Shown here in pieces: positions 1 through 6,778 of a stretch of 35,074 bases of DNA (positions are counted from its first letter, which is position 1; each line of letters begins with the position of its first letter). The translations under genes and the position numbers were made by a program. This DNA comes from Syntrophaceticus schinkii. GTDB taxonomy: Bacteria > Bacillota > DSM-12270 > Thermacetogeniales > Thermacetogeniaceae. The stretch is taken from assembly GCF_000946815.1 (NCBI RefSeq), contig NZ_CDRZ01000231.1, forward strand, positions 1 through 35,074, in the 5' to 3' direction. The notes beneath the pieces were generated by a model. The model did not search any database. It was not told the origin of the DNA and saw nothing but the letters and a program-made list of their open reading frames with translations.

Positions 1-281
1 TCTCAAGAAAATTTTCCAACTTGCCTACACCCCCGATAATCATTTTGTGAACTATTTACGATTGTCAGGGTAAGAATCTTTGCGTGAGATCCGTGAATAA
101 TGACTACGGAGAGCCGTATGCGTTAATAGCGCACGTACGGTTCGATGAGGGGTAGGGGATACAACTGCTAGGCCAGTAGCGCACGGCCGGGATACTAAGG
201 CACTGCCAGACGAAAGGGGCAGTATAACGGACTGTCCTGACCTAAACGCTACCAGGCGGCAAGAGACCCCGCCTACTCTAC
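1..281 (+). mobile_element. 3' end of a group II intron (domains V and VI)
   Basis: Bases 111-143 fold as a canonical group II domain V: GAGCCGTA pairs with TACGGTTC, a CG bulge follows, then TGCG/CGCA closes a short loop; the catalytic AGC lies at 112-114. Domain VI follows: GGGTAGG near 150 pairs with CCTACTC near 272-278, and the intron should end with the typical ..CTCTAC at 281. Most bacterial domain VI hairpins are short, but here about 110 bases sit inside it. The 5' part and most of any intron-encoded protein lie outside the window. Domain V is recognised from its known consensus; the exact 3' splice site is inferred. Confidence 0.8.
2..73 (+). CDS. C-terminal tail of an ORF, possibly the intron-encoded protein
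   Basis: An open frame enters from outside the window and stops with TAA at 71-73, leaving 23 residues that end NYLRLSG. It stops about 40 bases before domain V, where the reverse-transcriptase/maturase ORF of a bacterial group II intron usually ends. The visible residues are too few to show a family motif, so the link to the intron protein rests on position only. Confidence 0.3.
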   Translation, partial: LKKIFQLAYTPDNHFVNYLRLSG

Positions 282-345
282 TTCCTTTTGCATCTGTGAT
301 CGGGGCCGGGCTTGCTTTATTGCTTTATTTGCATTGTTCTTTCCC

Positions 346-374
346 TTGAATTTGCTGTTTGTGTAGCGTATGAT
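346..374 (+). promoter_or_regulatory. sigma-A promoter for the MFS gene
   Basis: TTGAAT at 346-351 and TATGAT at 369-374 are separated by 17 bases. It lies 95 bases upstream of the transporter start and downstream of the intron end, so the intron does not separate this gene from its promoter. Confidence 0.65.
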
Positions 375-469
375 ACTTATGGTTCAATAAGGAAACAATC
401 AAGGTAGATTAAGCATGAAGCAGGGAGATATACTAGTTTTAACCGCAGTTAAGACAGGGGGAATTATTG

Positions 470-1664
470 GTGCAGCGGCTTGGTCTCTTGTTTTTGTTGA
501 GTTTCGGGCATTTAGTCACCGATATGATGGGTGGGGCACTGCCTGTCTTGCTGCCGGTCCTCAAGTCGGAATTTTCTCTTTCTTATACACAACTTGGTGT
601 AATTATATTGGTTTCTAACCTTGTCTCCTCTGTAATTCAACCTGTTTTCGGAATCTGGAGTGACCGTAAAGCTGTTCTCTGGCTTCTTCCTATAGGCTGC
701 CTGGTTGCTGCCCTGGGCATGGCTTGGGTGGGATTTGCGCCTACCTACTATTTTGTACTGATAGCCATCACTTTGAATGGCATCGGGTCTGCAGCTTACC
801 ATCCCGAGGGTTCCAAACAGGCCTTTTTAATCAGCGGTGAAAGGAAGGCCACAGCTATGTCTATTTACTCTGTAGGGGGAAATATTGGGCGACGGGTTGG
901 GTCCTATGATTGCTGTACTCCTGCTGGGTCTTAGTGGGCGCAAAGGGATGGCCTGGTTTTTAGTTATTGCTCTCATTACCGCATTTCTGCTCAACCATTT
1001 TATTCCTGCTATAAGGCGCCAGGGGGAGCAGGGCGTTTATAATGAGGGAGAAAAAGATACCGGTCTTTCAAAAGACACCGTTAAAAAGGGTGTAATCTAC
1101 GGCCTTTCCCTGCTGGTGATGATTGTTGTTATGCGCTCCCTGGTGCACATTGGCTTGACGAACTTTATTCCCCTCTATGTTGAGGAATATCTGCATGGCA
1201 GTAAAGAGTACGGGGCCTTACTGCTGACTGTTTTTCTCCTTTCTGGAGCTGTGGGTACAATTGTCGGTGGCCCCGCGGCAGACTGGATAGGACGGAAAAA
1301 AGTGATCGTCCTGTCTTTTCTCCTGGTAACTCCTTTGTTATGGTTATTTCTATTCAGTTCTGGAACATGGACACTGCCCCTGGCTGCCTTAAGCGGCTTT
1401 GTGTTAATCTCTACTTTTTCAGTTACTGTTGTCTACGCCCAGGAACTGATTCCTCATAATGTGGGGTTAGCCTCAGGCTTAACCCTGGGTTTTGCCTTCG
1501 GGGTCGGTGCACTGGGTGGTTTAGCATTCGGCGCTGCTGCCGATGTTTGGGGTATTCCAGCGGTTCTCAAGGTAATTTGCCTGCTGCCTATTCCCGCTTT
1601 GCTGCTGGCTTTGGCCCTACCTGATGAGAAAAAGGATCAGGGGGACGCTTCTCTTGATCTGTAA
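470..1664 (+). pseudogene. MFS transporter, FSR (fosmidomycin-resistance) type, frame broken
   Basis: Twelve-helix major facilitator of about 400 residues. The N-terminal half carries GHLVTDMMGGALPVLLP and GIWSDRK, typical of the FSR branch (putative drug or small-molecule efflux); the C-terminal half has ADWIGRKK and a closing hydrophobic stretch. The GTG at 470 was chosen because AGGGGGA at 456-462 sits 7 bases upstream; a TTG at 467 is possible. One extra base near 887-893 breaks the frame inside the conserved loop GNIG(x)GLGP: the first frame runs on as RRVGSYDCC and stops at 934, while the correct continuation resumes at 891. All expected segments are present, so this is either a sequencing error or a very recent mutation. 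Substrate unknown. Confidence 0.8.
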
Positions 1665-1706
1665 TCCAACTAAAAGTGGCTCAGAAGAATCGTCCCCCTG
1701 ATTTCT
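1636..1706 (+). terminator. inverted repeat/terminator at the end of the MFS gene
   Basis: ATCAGGGGGACG at 1636-1647, inside the last codons of the transporter, is the exact complement of CGTCCCCCTGAT at 1691-1702, followed by TTTCTC. The 12-bp GC-rich stem could end transcription, but the loop is long (about 43 bases), and its GGGGGACG core resembles the REP-like repeats elsewhere in the window. Confidence 0.45.
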
Positions 1707-1746
1707 CTGATCTCTGAACCACCGATCCGGATGGAGGAAGTATAAC

Positions 1747-3144
1747 ATGCGTTTTTGGGCTGCACTGTTGGCAGGAAAAATAGTTGCCTTTTTTTGTCGT
1801 TTATTCCGACACCCGGGTACATCCCTTCCCGGGGCTGTTGCCTTAAAGATCTGCCCGCAGCTTTTATCTATACTGGCTCCAGCCTATGAGCAGGTTGTTG
1901 CCGTGACCGGCACCAATGGAAAGACCACCACAGCCAATCTAATCGCCCACATACTGCGGTCATCGAATATATCTGCGGCCAACAATTATGAGGGAGCAAA
2001 TATGATCACCGGTGTGGCAACAGCGCTGATCAAGGATTGCACTCTTCGTGGGAAAGCGCGCAGTCAGGTAGCTATTTTAGAGGTGGATGAGGGGAGTGTG
2101 GGGAAGGTTTTCCCAGCTGTAAAGCCGGATCTGGTTGTTGTCACCAATTATTTTCGCGACCAGCTCGACCGCTATAGCGAACTTAATCACAACATTACCC
2201 TGCTGCGCAGAGTATTAACTGAGCTTCCTAAGACCAGTCTGCTGCTCAATGCGGATGACCCCTTGGTGGTAACTGCCGGGCGGGATCAGTCTGCTGTCAG
2301 CTACTATGGGGTCAAGGGGAAACAAAGTGAAGATGAAACAAGCGACTGTGACATCAGGGAGGGGAAGCTCTGTCCGGATTGTGGGAATTTCCTTTCTTAT
2401 CATTATTATCACTACGGCCAACTCGGAGATTATTACTGCACTGGATGCGCTTTTAAAAGACCTCTGCCTGACTTTTTGGCCTATGATGTCAAAGATGATC
2501 ACTATCTGGAATTCACCTTAGATGTTCGGCAGAGTAAGGACTTCTGTGAAGGGTGTTCAGCTGTAAACACTCTTCGTCTGGGTGCGCCCATGCAGGGGTT
2601 TTATAATATATACAATGTTTTGGCTGCCAGCGCAGCGGCCATTACTTTAGGTGTTTCCCAGCAGGTGATCACAGCATCCCTGATGGAATATATCCCTGCC
2701 ACAGGGAGGATGGAGAGGTTTTTATACAAGGGGCGTCCCTGTACACTTGCTCTCATCAAAAACCCTGCCGGTCTGAATGAGGTATTAAAAACACTATTAC
2801 GAACAGAAGGGGAAAAAGCTCTGGTAATTGCCATCAATGACCTGGCGGCAGATGGAAGGGATGTCTCCTGGCTCTGGGATGCCGGTTTGGAAATGATGAA
2901 TGATCAATCGATTAAAAAGGTGATTTGCTCAGGGCGCCGTGCAGGGGATACCGCTGTTCGCTTGAAGTACGCCGGTGTTCCCCGGGTTAAGTTGGTCCTG
3001 GAACCGGAGTGCCGCGAGAGTTTAGAGATCCTGGGGCTTCAAGGTGCAAAAGAATACTTTGTCCTGGCTTCATATACGAACCTCAGCAGATACGCAAATC
3101 TATTGGAAAAGATGGGAAAGGATGTGGTAAAGGGGTGCGGATAA
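1747..3144 (+). CDS. murT: MurT, Mur-ligase-like subunit of lipid II isoglutaminyl synthase
   Basis: 465 residues, normal for MurT. With GatD it amidates the alpha-carboxyl of D-glutamate in the lipid II stem peptide, giving D-isoglutamine for peptidoglycan cross-linking in Gram-positive bacteria. Visible: N-terminal hydrophobic segment; ATP-binding GTNGKTTT at 55-62; EVDEG at 112-116; the Cys4 zinc ribbon special to MurT (C209, C212, C231, C234) inside the Mur ligase middle domain; and a C-terminal DUF1727 region with the expected NPAGLNE. ATG 1747 has GGAGGAAG about 7 bases upstream. It overlaps gatD by 10 bases, the usual coupled arrangement. Confidence 0.95.
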   Translation: MRFWAALLAGKIVAFFCRLFRHPGTSLPGAVALKICPQLLSILAPAYEQVVAVTGTNGKTTTANLIAHILRSSNISAANNYEGANMITGVATALIKDCTLRGKARSQVAILEVDEGSVGKVFPAVKPDLVVVTNYFRDQLDRYSELNHNITLLRRVLTELPKTSLLLNADDPLVVTAGRDQSAVSYYGVKGKQSEDETSDCDIREGKLCPDCGNFLSYHYYHYGQLGDYYCTGCAFKRPLPDFLAYDVKDDHYLEFTLDVRQSKDFCEGCSAVNTLRLGAPMQGFYNIYNVLAASAAAITLGVSQQVITASLMEYIPATGRMERFLYKGRPCTLALIKNPAGLNEVLKTLLRTEGEKALVIAINDLAADGRDVSWLWDAGLEMMNDQSIKKVICSGRRAGDTAVRLKYAGVPRVKLVLEPECRESLEILGLQGAKEYFVLASYTNLSRYANLLEKMGKDVVKGCG

Positions 3145-3888
3145 GGGTATGCCATCTCTATCCTGACCTCTTCAATCTCCATGGAGACAGGGGAAACCTT
3201 ATTGTTCTCTGCCGCCGTGCGGAGTGGCGTGGCATCCAGGTGGATGTGGATGATGTATCACTTGGTGAAAAGTCATCTTTTATCGATTATGATTTTATCT
3301 TCCTGGGAGGGGGAGCGGAACAGTACCTGGACATTGTGGTCAAGGATCTGCAGGTAAAGAAGCCCTGTCTTTTAGAAGCTGTGGAAGAGGGAACAGTGCT
3401 ATTGGGCGTCAGTCTGGGGTTTCGAGGTCTTGGGGGCTCACTTTAGTGCACAGGATGGCACTGTGTTTCCCGGGGCAGGCATTTTTGATGCACATGCAGA
3501 AGCAAAAGTAGACAGAATGAAGGGCAATATCCTCCTGGAGTTGGCTGCGGATCTTCAGGAAGAGGTGAGAAGGGTAGGGGATACCCCCCTGACTACTGTC
3601 GTTGGCTATGAAAACCACTCCGGGCGTACATTTCTTGGGGATGCACAGCCTGTTGGCAGTGTTTTAAAGGGATGGGGTAACAACGGAGAGGACAAAACAG
3701 AGGGCGCAGTATACAAAAATGCTTTTGGCACATACCTGCACGGTCCCTTGCTTGCTAAAAATCCCCACCTGGCAGATCTCCTTTTAGCAAGGGCTCTTTC
3801 CCGCAAGGGCGAGAGTGAGATCAGGCTAACTCCCCTTAATGATGACCTAGAAATCTATGCTCACAAATGTAATAAAAAAAGCGCCTAG
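3135..3888 (+). pseudogene. gatD: GatD, glutamine amidotransferase subunit, frame broken at the active site
   Basis: Class I glutamine amidotransferase (CobB/CobQ-like) that supplies ammonia to MurT. GTG 3135 (VRIRVCHLYPDLFN) overlaps the murT stop and has AAAGGGG just upstream. The first frame reads through FLGGGAEQYLD and stops at 3446; the second frame resumes near 3421 as FEVLGAHF and continues with GYENHSGRT and FGTYLHGPLLAKNP to the stop at 3886-3888, the normal C-terminus. The break, one extra base, falls exactly at the nucleophile motif: families read G(V/I)CGG(Y/F)Q, here the frame gives GVSLG then F. No Cys codon is visible at that place in either frame. Sequence error or genuine inactivation cannot be told apart here. 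Confidence 0.85.
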
Positions 3889-3896
3889 CGTTTAAA

Positions 3897-4104
3897 TGGG
3901 ATGTGGGAAGTGGGATGTTGGAAGTGGGATGTTGGAAGTGGGAATAGAAGAACAAAACGGGAATAGAAGCCGGAGGTCGGAGGTCGGAAAAAAGGTGACA
4001 AATACCTAGAAGCTGGCCTCGGTTGGACGCGAAAAGACGCAAAGATATAATACCCTTGCGTCTGCTCTACGGATTTACTAACTACTAACTACTAACTACT
4101 AACC
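3897..4104. repeat. tandem-repeat spacer between convergent gatD and eam
   Basis: Three low-complexity arrays fill this non-coding stretch: about three and a half copies of a 14-base unit like GTGGGATGTTGGAA (3897-3945), a GGAGGTC repeat (about 3970-3988) and four copies of ACTAACT (4077-4104). An inverted repeat AGACGCAA/TTGCGTCT (4035-4042, 4056-4063) lies between. No coding region is supported. Confidence 0.8.
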
Positions 4105-4110
4105 ACCAAT

Positions 4111-4173
4111 AACCGTTCCCGTGTCTCAAAATGAGACGCGAGTGAGACGCGAGAACCGTCCCCGTGTCTCACG
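4111..4173. repeat. REP-like element, TGAGACGCG family
   Basis: Read on the minus strand it starts TGAGACACGGGGACGG and carries nested inverted copies of GAGACGCG/CGCGTCTC and a second CGGGAACGG-containing end. The same element type recurs at 12551-12579. The leading TGA is the stop codon of the restored eam frame. No transposase for it is in the window. Confidence 0.7.
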
Positions 4174-5456
4174 GTGTTTCGTAAGGTATAATCTTGTTCT
4201 CCCAGGTTCTCAGCAGGACTTCGATTTCCCCTTCTTCCCAGAAAGTAGTTGGGAGCGATGGGGGTTTTGCCATTGCCGTATGGTGCATTGATAATGTAAG
4301 TGGGCACTGCCAATCCGGATGTATAACCACGCAGGTGTTCCATGATCTCCAGTCCGTCGTCAATTGAAGTGATAAAGTGACTGGTGCCCTTCACATTCTT
4401 GGCGTGGAAGATGTAGTAGGGTCTTACACGCATCTTCAGTAGTTCCTGGTTCAGCTTTTTCATCACATAGGGGTTATTGTTTACTCCACGCAGCAGAACC
4501 GCTTGGTTCCCCAATACTACACCCGCCTTAACCAGTTTGTCGCATGCTTTTTTGGCTTCAGGTGTTGCCTCCATCGGGCTGTTGAACTGGGTGTTGATGA
4601 AAACGGGTGGATACTTCTCCAGGATAGCACACAGCTCCGGAGTGATCCGCTGTGGCAGTGTCACCGGAGTGCGGGTGCCGAGGCGCTTGATCTCTACATG
4701 TGGAATGCTGTGCAGCTCACCCAGCAGCCAATCCAGAGTTTTATCGCTCAACAATAGAGCATCTCCACCTGTAATCAGGACATCGCGAATCTCCTCATTA
4801 TCCCTCACATACTGCACTGCTTCTTCCAGCACTGAACGTGATTTGTCTAAATCTTTGTCCCCGATATTGCGCCTGCGCTGGCAATGACGGCAGAACATAG
4901 CGCATTTATTGGTAACATTGATGATCATGCGGTCGGGATAGCGCCGTGTCACACCAGGAGCAGGAGATGTCCACCCTTCAGCCATGGGATCTTCGCTTCC
5001 ATAACTGTCAGTAATCTCCAGCTCGCAGGGGATAGACTGCTTCCAAATACCGCCGTGGGGTTTGTCGCACATCACCAGTGCCATATAATAGGGTGATATC
5101 GCCCAGCGCAGCTGGGAGCTAACTTCGTCAAGTTCCTCTTTTTCATTATCCGATAAATCAACAAAGCGGGATAGAGATTCTACGGTGTCGATCCTGTTGC
5201 GCAGCTGCCAGCGCCAGTCGTCCCAGTCTTCATCACTTGCATTTAAGGCATCCAGGATGCGGGAGCGCGCTGCTAAATACTCATCCACCAGGTCGAAGCC
5301 TGTAGGGATCTCATCTCTGACAGTAAGATAGTCCTTTATTTTCTCCCTCAGTTCAGTGGCCCTCTCCAGGGCAAACTGCCTGCGTGTGCTGCTGTCATTC
5401 TGCTTATGCAGGTGCTCGGGGTGGTGAGCAGTAACCTCATCGTGTTTAAGAGCCAT
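4169..5456 (-). CDS. eam: glutamate 2,3-aminomutase (radical SAM, PLP), with a 3' frameshift
   Basis: Converts L-glutamate to beta-glutamate, a known osmolyte. Radical-SAM cluster C185-x3-C189-x2-C192, GGDALL at 230-235, and PLP-binding lysine K397 in GNGKTPIAPNY place it in the lysine 2,3-aminomutase family. The residues that read the substrate are diagnostic: the two Asp that bind the lysine side chain in KamA are replaced by K353 (FHAKNVKG) and N390 (IINAPYG), the pair and 37-residue spacing reported for glutamate 2,3-aminomutase. One extra base around 4228-4240 shifts the end of the frame; the restored C-terminus (..EGEIEVLLRTWENKII..) stops at 4169, while the unshifted frame runs through the repeat to 4092. 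ATG 5456 has AAAGGACGGTGG upstream. The leader carries a c-di-AMP riboswitch. Confidence 0.85.
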
Positions 5457-5474
5457 GCAACTTCCACCGTCCTT

Positions 5475-5696
5475 TCATATATTGATCTTATACTTTTCCA
5501 GGCGCTTCCTGCGAACATAGCTGCAGGGGTGACACGTTGGAAAAGGAAGTCTCATTAGAATCCTGACCAGTCTTGAATTTGCAATCCAAGCCTTTTTCCT
5601 GGTAAGATACTGCTGAATTACTTCTGTTTGTTCGGAATATCTCCGAAAATTGGAAATAATAATTCCTAGCGCGGGAGGACCGCTTTTGAAGTACAA
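5475..5696 (-). CDS. uncertain 73-residue ORF between riboswitch terminator and eam
   Basis: An open frame starting at a TTG in the T-run of the riboswitch terminator; no ribosome site is visible and no ATG occurs until residue 48. The C-terminal half (FPTCHPCSYVRRKRLEKYK) looks protein-like and basic, with a C-x2-C pair. It may be a small protein expressed with eam, the remnant of a gene that was once first in this operon, or chance. I do not recognise it. Confidence 0.25.
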   Translation of the reverse strand: MYFKSGPPALGIIISNFRRYSEQTEVIQQYLTRKKAWIANSRLVRILMRLPFPTCHPCSYVRRKRLEKYKINI

Positions 5697-5733
5697 AAAA
5701 CTGCCCGGAAAGCGTGTTGTAAATAAGGGCAGT
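5695..5733 (-). terminator. riboswitch-controlled intrinsic terminator
   Basis: On the minus strand ACTGCC(C) at 5733-5727 pairs with GGGCAGT at 5706-5700, closing a loop of about 20 bases, followed directly by a run of six T. It lies just 3' of the ydaO-type aptamer and about 240 bases before eam, the expected place for an expression platform that stops transcription when c-di-AMP is bound. Confidence 0.75.
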
Positions 5734-5749
5734 GATTTACGACCAAATC

Positions 5750-5930
5750 ATAGCCTTCCTGGCTTTCCTTCCCACGCTTACGAGGTTAGCTGACGGGTTC
5801 GGGTTGCAAGGTAACCCTACCTGACACTCACTCACTCACATCGAATGACAAAATGTGCTGCTAAAGTGCCGAGGATTCACCCCTAAAATTGGTTTCCCCG
5901 CTTCTCCCCAGGAGAACTCAGCGTTACTGG
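5750..5930 (-). promoter_or_regulatory. c-di-AMP riboswitch (ydaO/yuaA type)
   Basis: Read on the minus strand, the conserved blocks of the ydaO motif appear in order: CGCTGAG near 5922, GGGGAAACCAATTTTAGGGG near 5897-5878 with GTGAATC after it, and the very conserved CCCGTCAGCTAACCTCGTA near 5797-5779, followed by GCGTGGGAAGGAAAGCC. This family binds cyclic di-AMP and usually turns expression off when the messenger is high. It is followed by a terminator and then eam. Aptamer boundaries are approximate. Confidence 0.88.
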
Positions 5931-5950
5931 TCAATAACTATATTTTCTTC

Positions 5951-5979
5951 ATAGTACTATAAACTTTAGTATGTGTCAA
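5951..5979 (-). promoter_or_regulatory. sigma-A promoter of the riboswitch-eam transcript
   Basis: On the minus strand TTGACA (5979-5974) and TACTAT (5956-5951) are 17 bases apart. Transcription would start near 5944, just before the aptamer. Confidence 0.8.
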
Positions 5980-6019
5980 GGCATATTCCTGAAAATGGTT
6001 TTGTGACCCTATGTATGGA

Positions 6020-6046
6020 ACAAAATGCCACCATCTGGCATAAGCT
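6020..6046 (+). promoter_or_regulatory. possible sigma-K/sigma-E sporulation promoter
   Basis: AC at 6020-6021 and GCATAAGCT ending at 6046 are separated by 17 bases, resembling the sigma-K pattern AC-N16-CATAnnnTA. No good sigma-A promoter is evident before the first of the two Cys/Pro-rich genes. A single match to so loose a consensus is weak evidence. Confidence 0.35.
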
Positions 6047-6081
6047 GACTTAGAACAGATTTTGGAAAGGGGGACTTTAAC

Positions 6082-6354
6082 ATGTCTCATCATCTTTATA
6101 AAAAAGCGATGGAATATGACCTAGAAGAAATACAACTATTGGCAAAGGCTGCACAGACGGCTCCGCCTCCGGTCGCCCAGGCTCTGCTGGGAATAATCAA
6201 AGAAGAGGCCCAGGATGCAGAGTTTTGGAATACTCTTTACAGTTGTTGTGATGAATGCTATAAACCGCCCTGCCCGGACGACCCTGATGGAATAAGGCCA
6301 CCCGGCAAGTATTATCCATACCAAAAAAAACCGGAACAAGATAAAAAGGAATAA
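6082..6354 (+). CDS. small Pro/Cys-rich protein, possibly a spore-coat component
   Basis: 90 residues. About 55 N-terminal residues look helical (KKAMEYDLEEIQLLAKAAQ..), then a Cys/Pro tail with SCCDECYKPPCPDDPDG and a Lys-rich end. No signal peptide or membrane helix. GGAAAGGGGG about 10 bases upstream supports ATG 6082. The next gene, 16 bases downstream, has the same plan (helix then Pro/Cys tail), so the two are probably related and co-expressed. I do not recognise a family; the spore-coat idea comes from composition and the sporulation-like promoter only. Confidence 0.75.
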   Translation: MSHHLYKKAMEYDLEEIQLLAKAAQTAPPPVAQALLGIIKEEAQDAEFWNTLYSCCDECYKPPCPDDPDGIRPPGKYYPYQKKPEQDKKE

Positions 6355-6370
6355 AAGGGAGGGATGAAAA

Positions 6371-6721
6371 ATGACTGGAGCCTGGCAGGACTATTTAAAG
6401 CGTGTGATCAAGATGGATGAATCTGAAATTGCACTTATGCAGAGGATTGCTCAGATGGTGCCCAGTCACCACTGCAGGTGCATTATCCAGATGATGATTC
6501 AGAGAGAAAAAGAAGAGATGGAAATGTTGTGCATGTTGATGGGGATGGATGGGCGCGAACCCTGTAAGGAACCCAAAAAGCCCTGGCAGCCCTGTCCACC
6601 GGAATACGGAGACGACTGTGATCCTGGAAGAGATCCCTGTTATGGCCCCGGAAGGGATCCCTGTTATGACCCACCATGTGGCCCTATGCCGTATACGGAA
6701 GATGACAAGGAAGATAAGTAG
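6371..6721 (+). CDS. small Pro/Cys-rich protein, partner of the preceding gene
   Basis: 116 residues. The N-terminal 60 residues are helical and Met-rich (ALMQRIAQMVPSHHCRCIIQ, then a charged helix with MEMLCMLMGMD); the tail is Cys/Pro/Asp-rich with a duplicated GRDPCYGP/GRDPCYDP unit. A ribosome site (AAAGGGAGGGATG) lies just upstream. It follows its neighbour by 16 bases and precedes a strong terminator, so the pair forms a two-gene unit. The Met and Cys richness could suit metal binding or disulfide cross-linking in a coat; no function is established from sequence. Confidence 0.75.
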   Translation: MTGAWQDYLKRVIKMDESEIALMQRIAQMVPSHHCRCIIQMMIQREKEEMEMLCMLMGMDGREPCKEPKKPWQPCPPEYGDDCDPGRDPCYGPGRDPCYDPPCGPMPYTEDDKEDK

Positions 6722-6750
6722 AGACTTTCGAAATTCTAGATACAAGCAGG

Positions 6751-6777
6751 CCGGCAGCGAAGATACTGCCGGTTTTT
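6751..6777 (+). terminator. intrinsic terminator after the Pro/Cys-rich pair
   Basis: CCGGCAG (6751-6757) pairs with CTGCCGG (6766-6772) around an 8-base loop and is followed by TTTTT. Confidence 0.85.
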
Positions 6778-6778
6778 G

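Noticed and set aside
415-618. 67-residue frame with ATG before the MFS gene
   Set aside because: It overlaps the transporter in another frame and lacks family features; the transporter frame is clearly the coding one.
4092-4168. Extended C-terminus of the aminomutase through the repeat
   Set aside because: The residues after LGRR do not resemble the family, while the shifted frame restores a normal C-terminus and stops at 4169.
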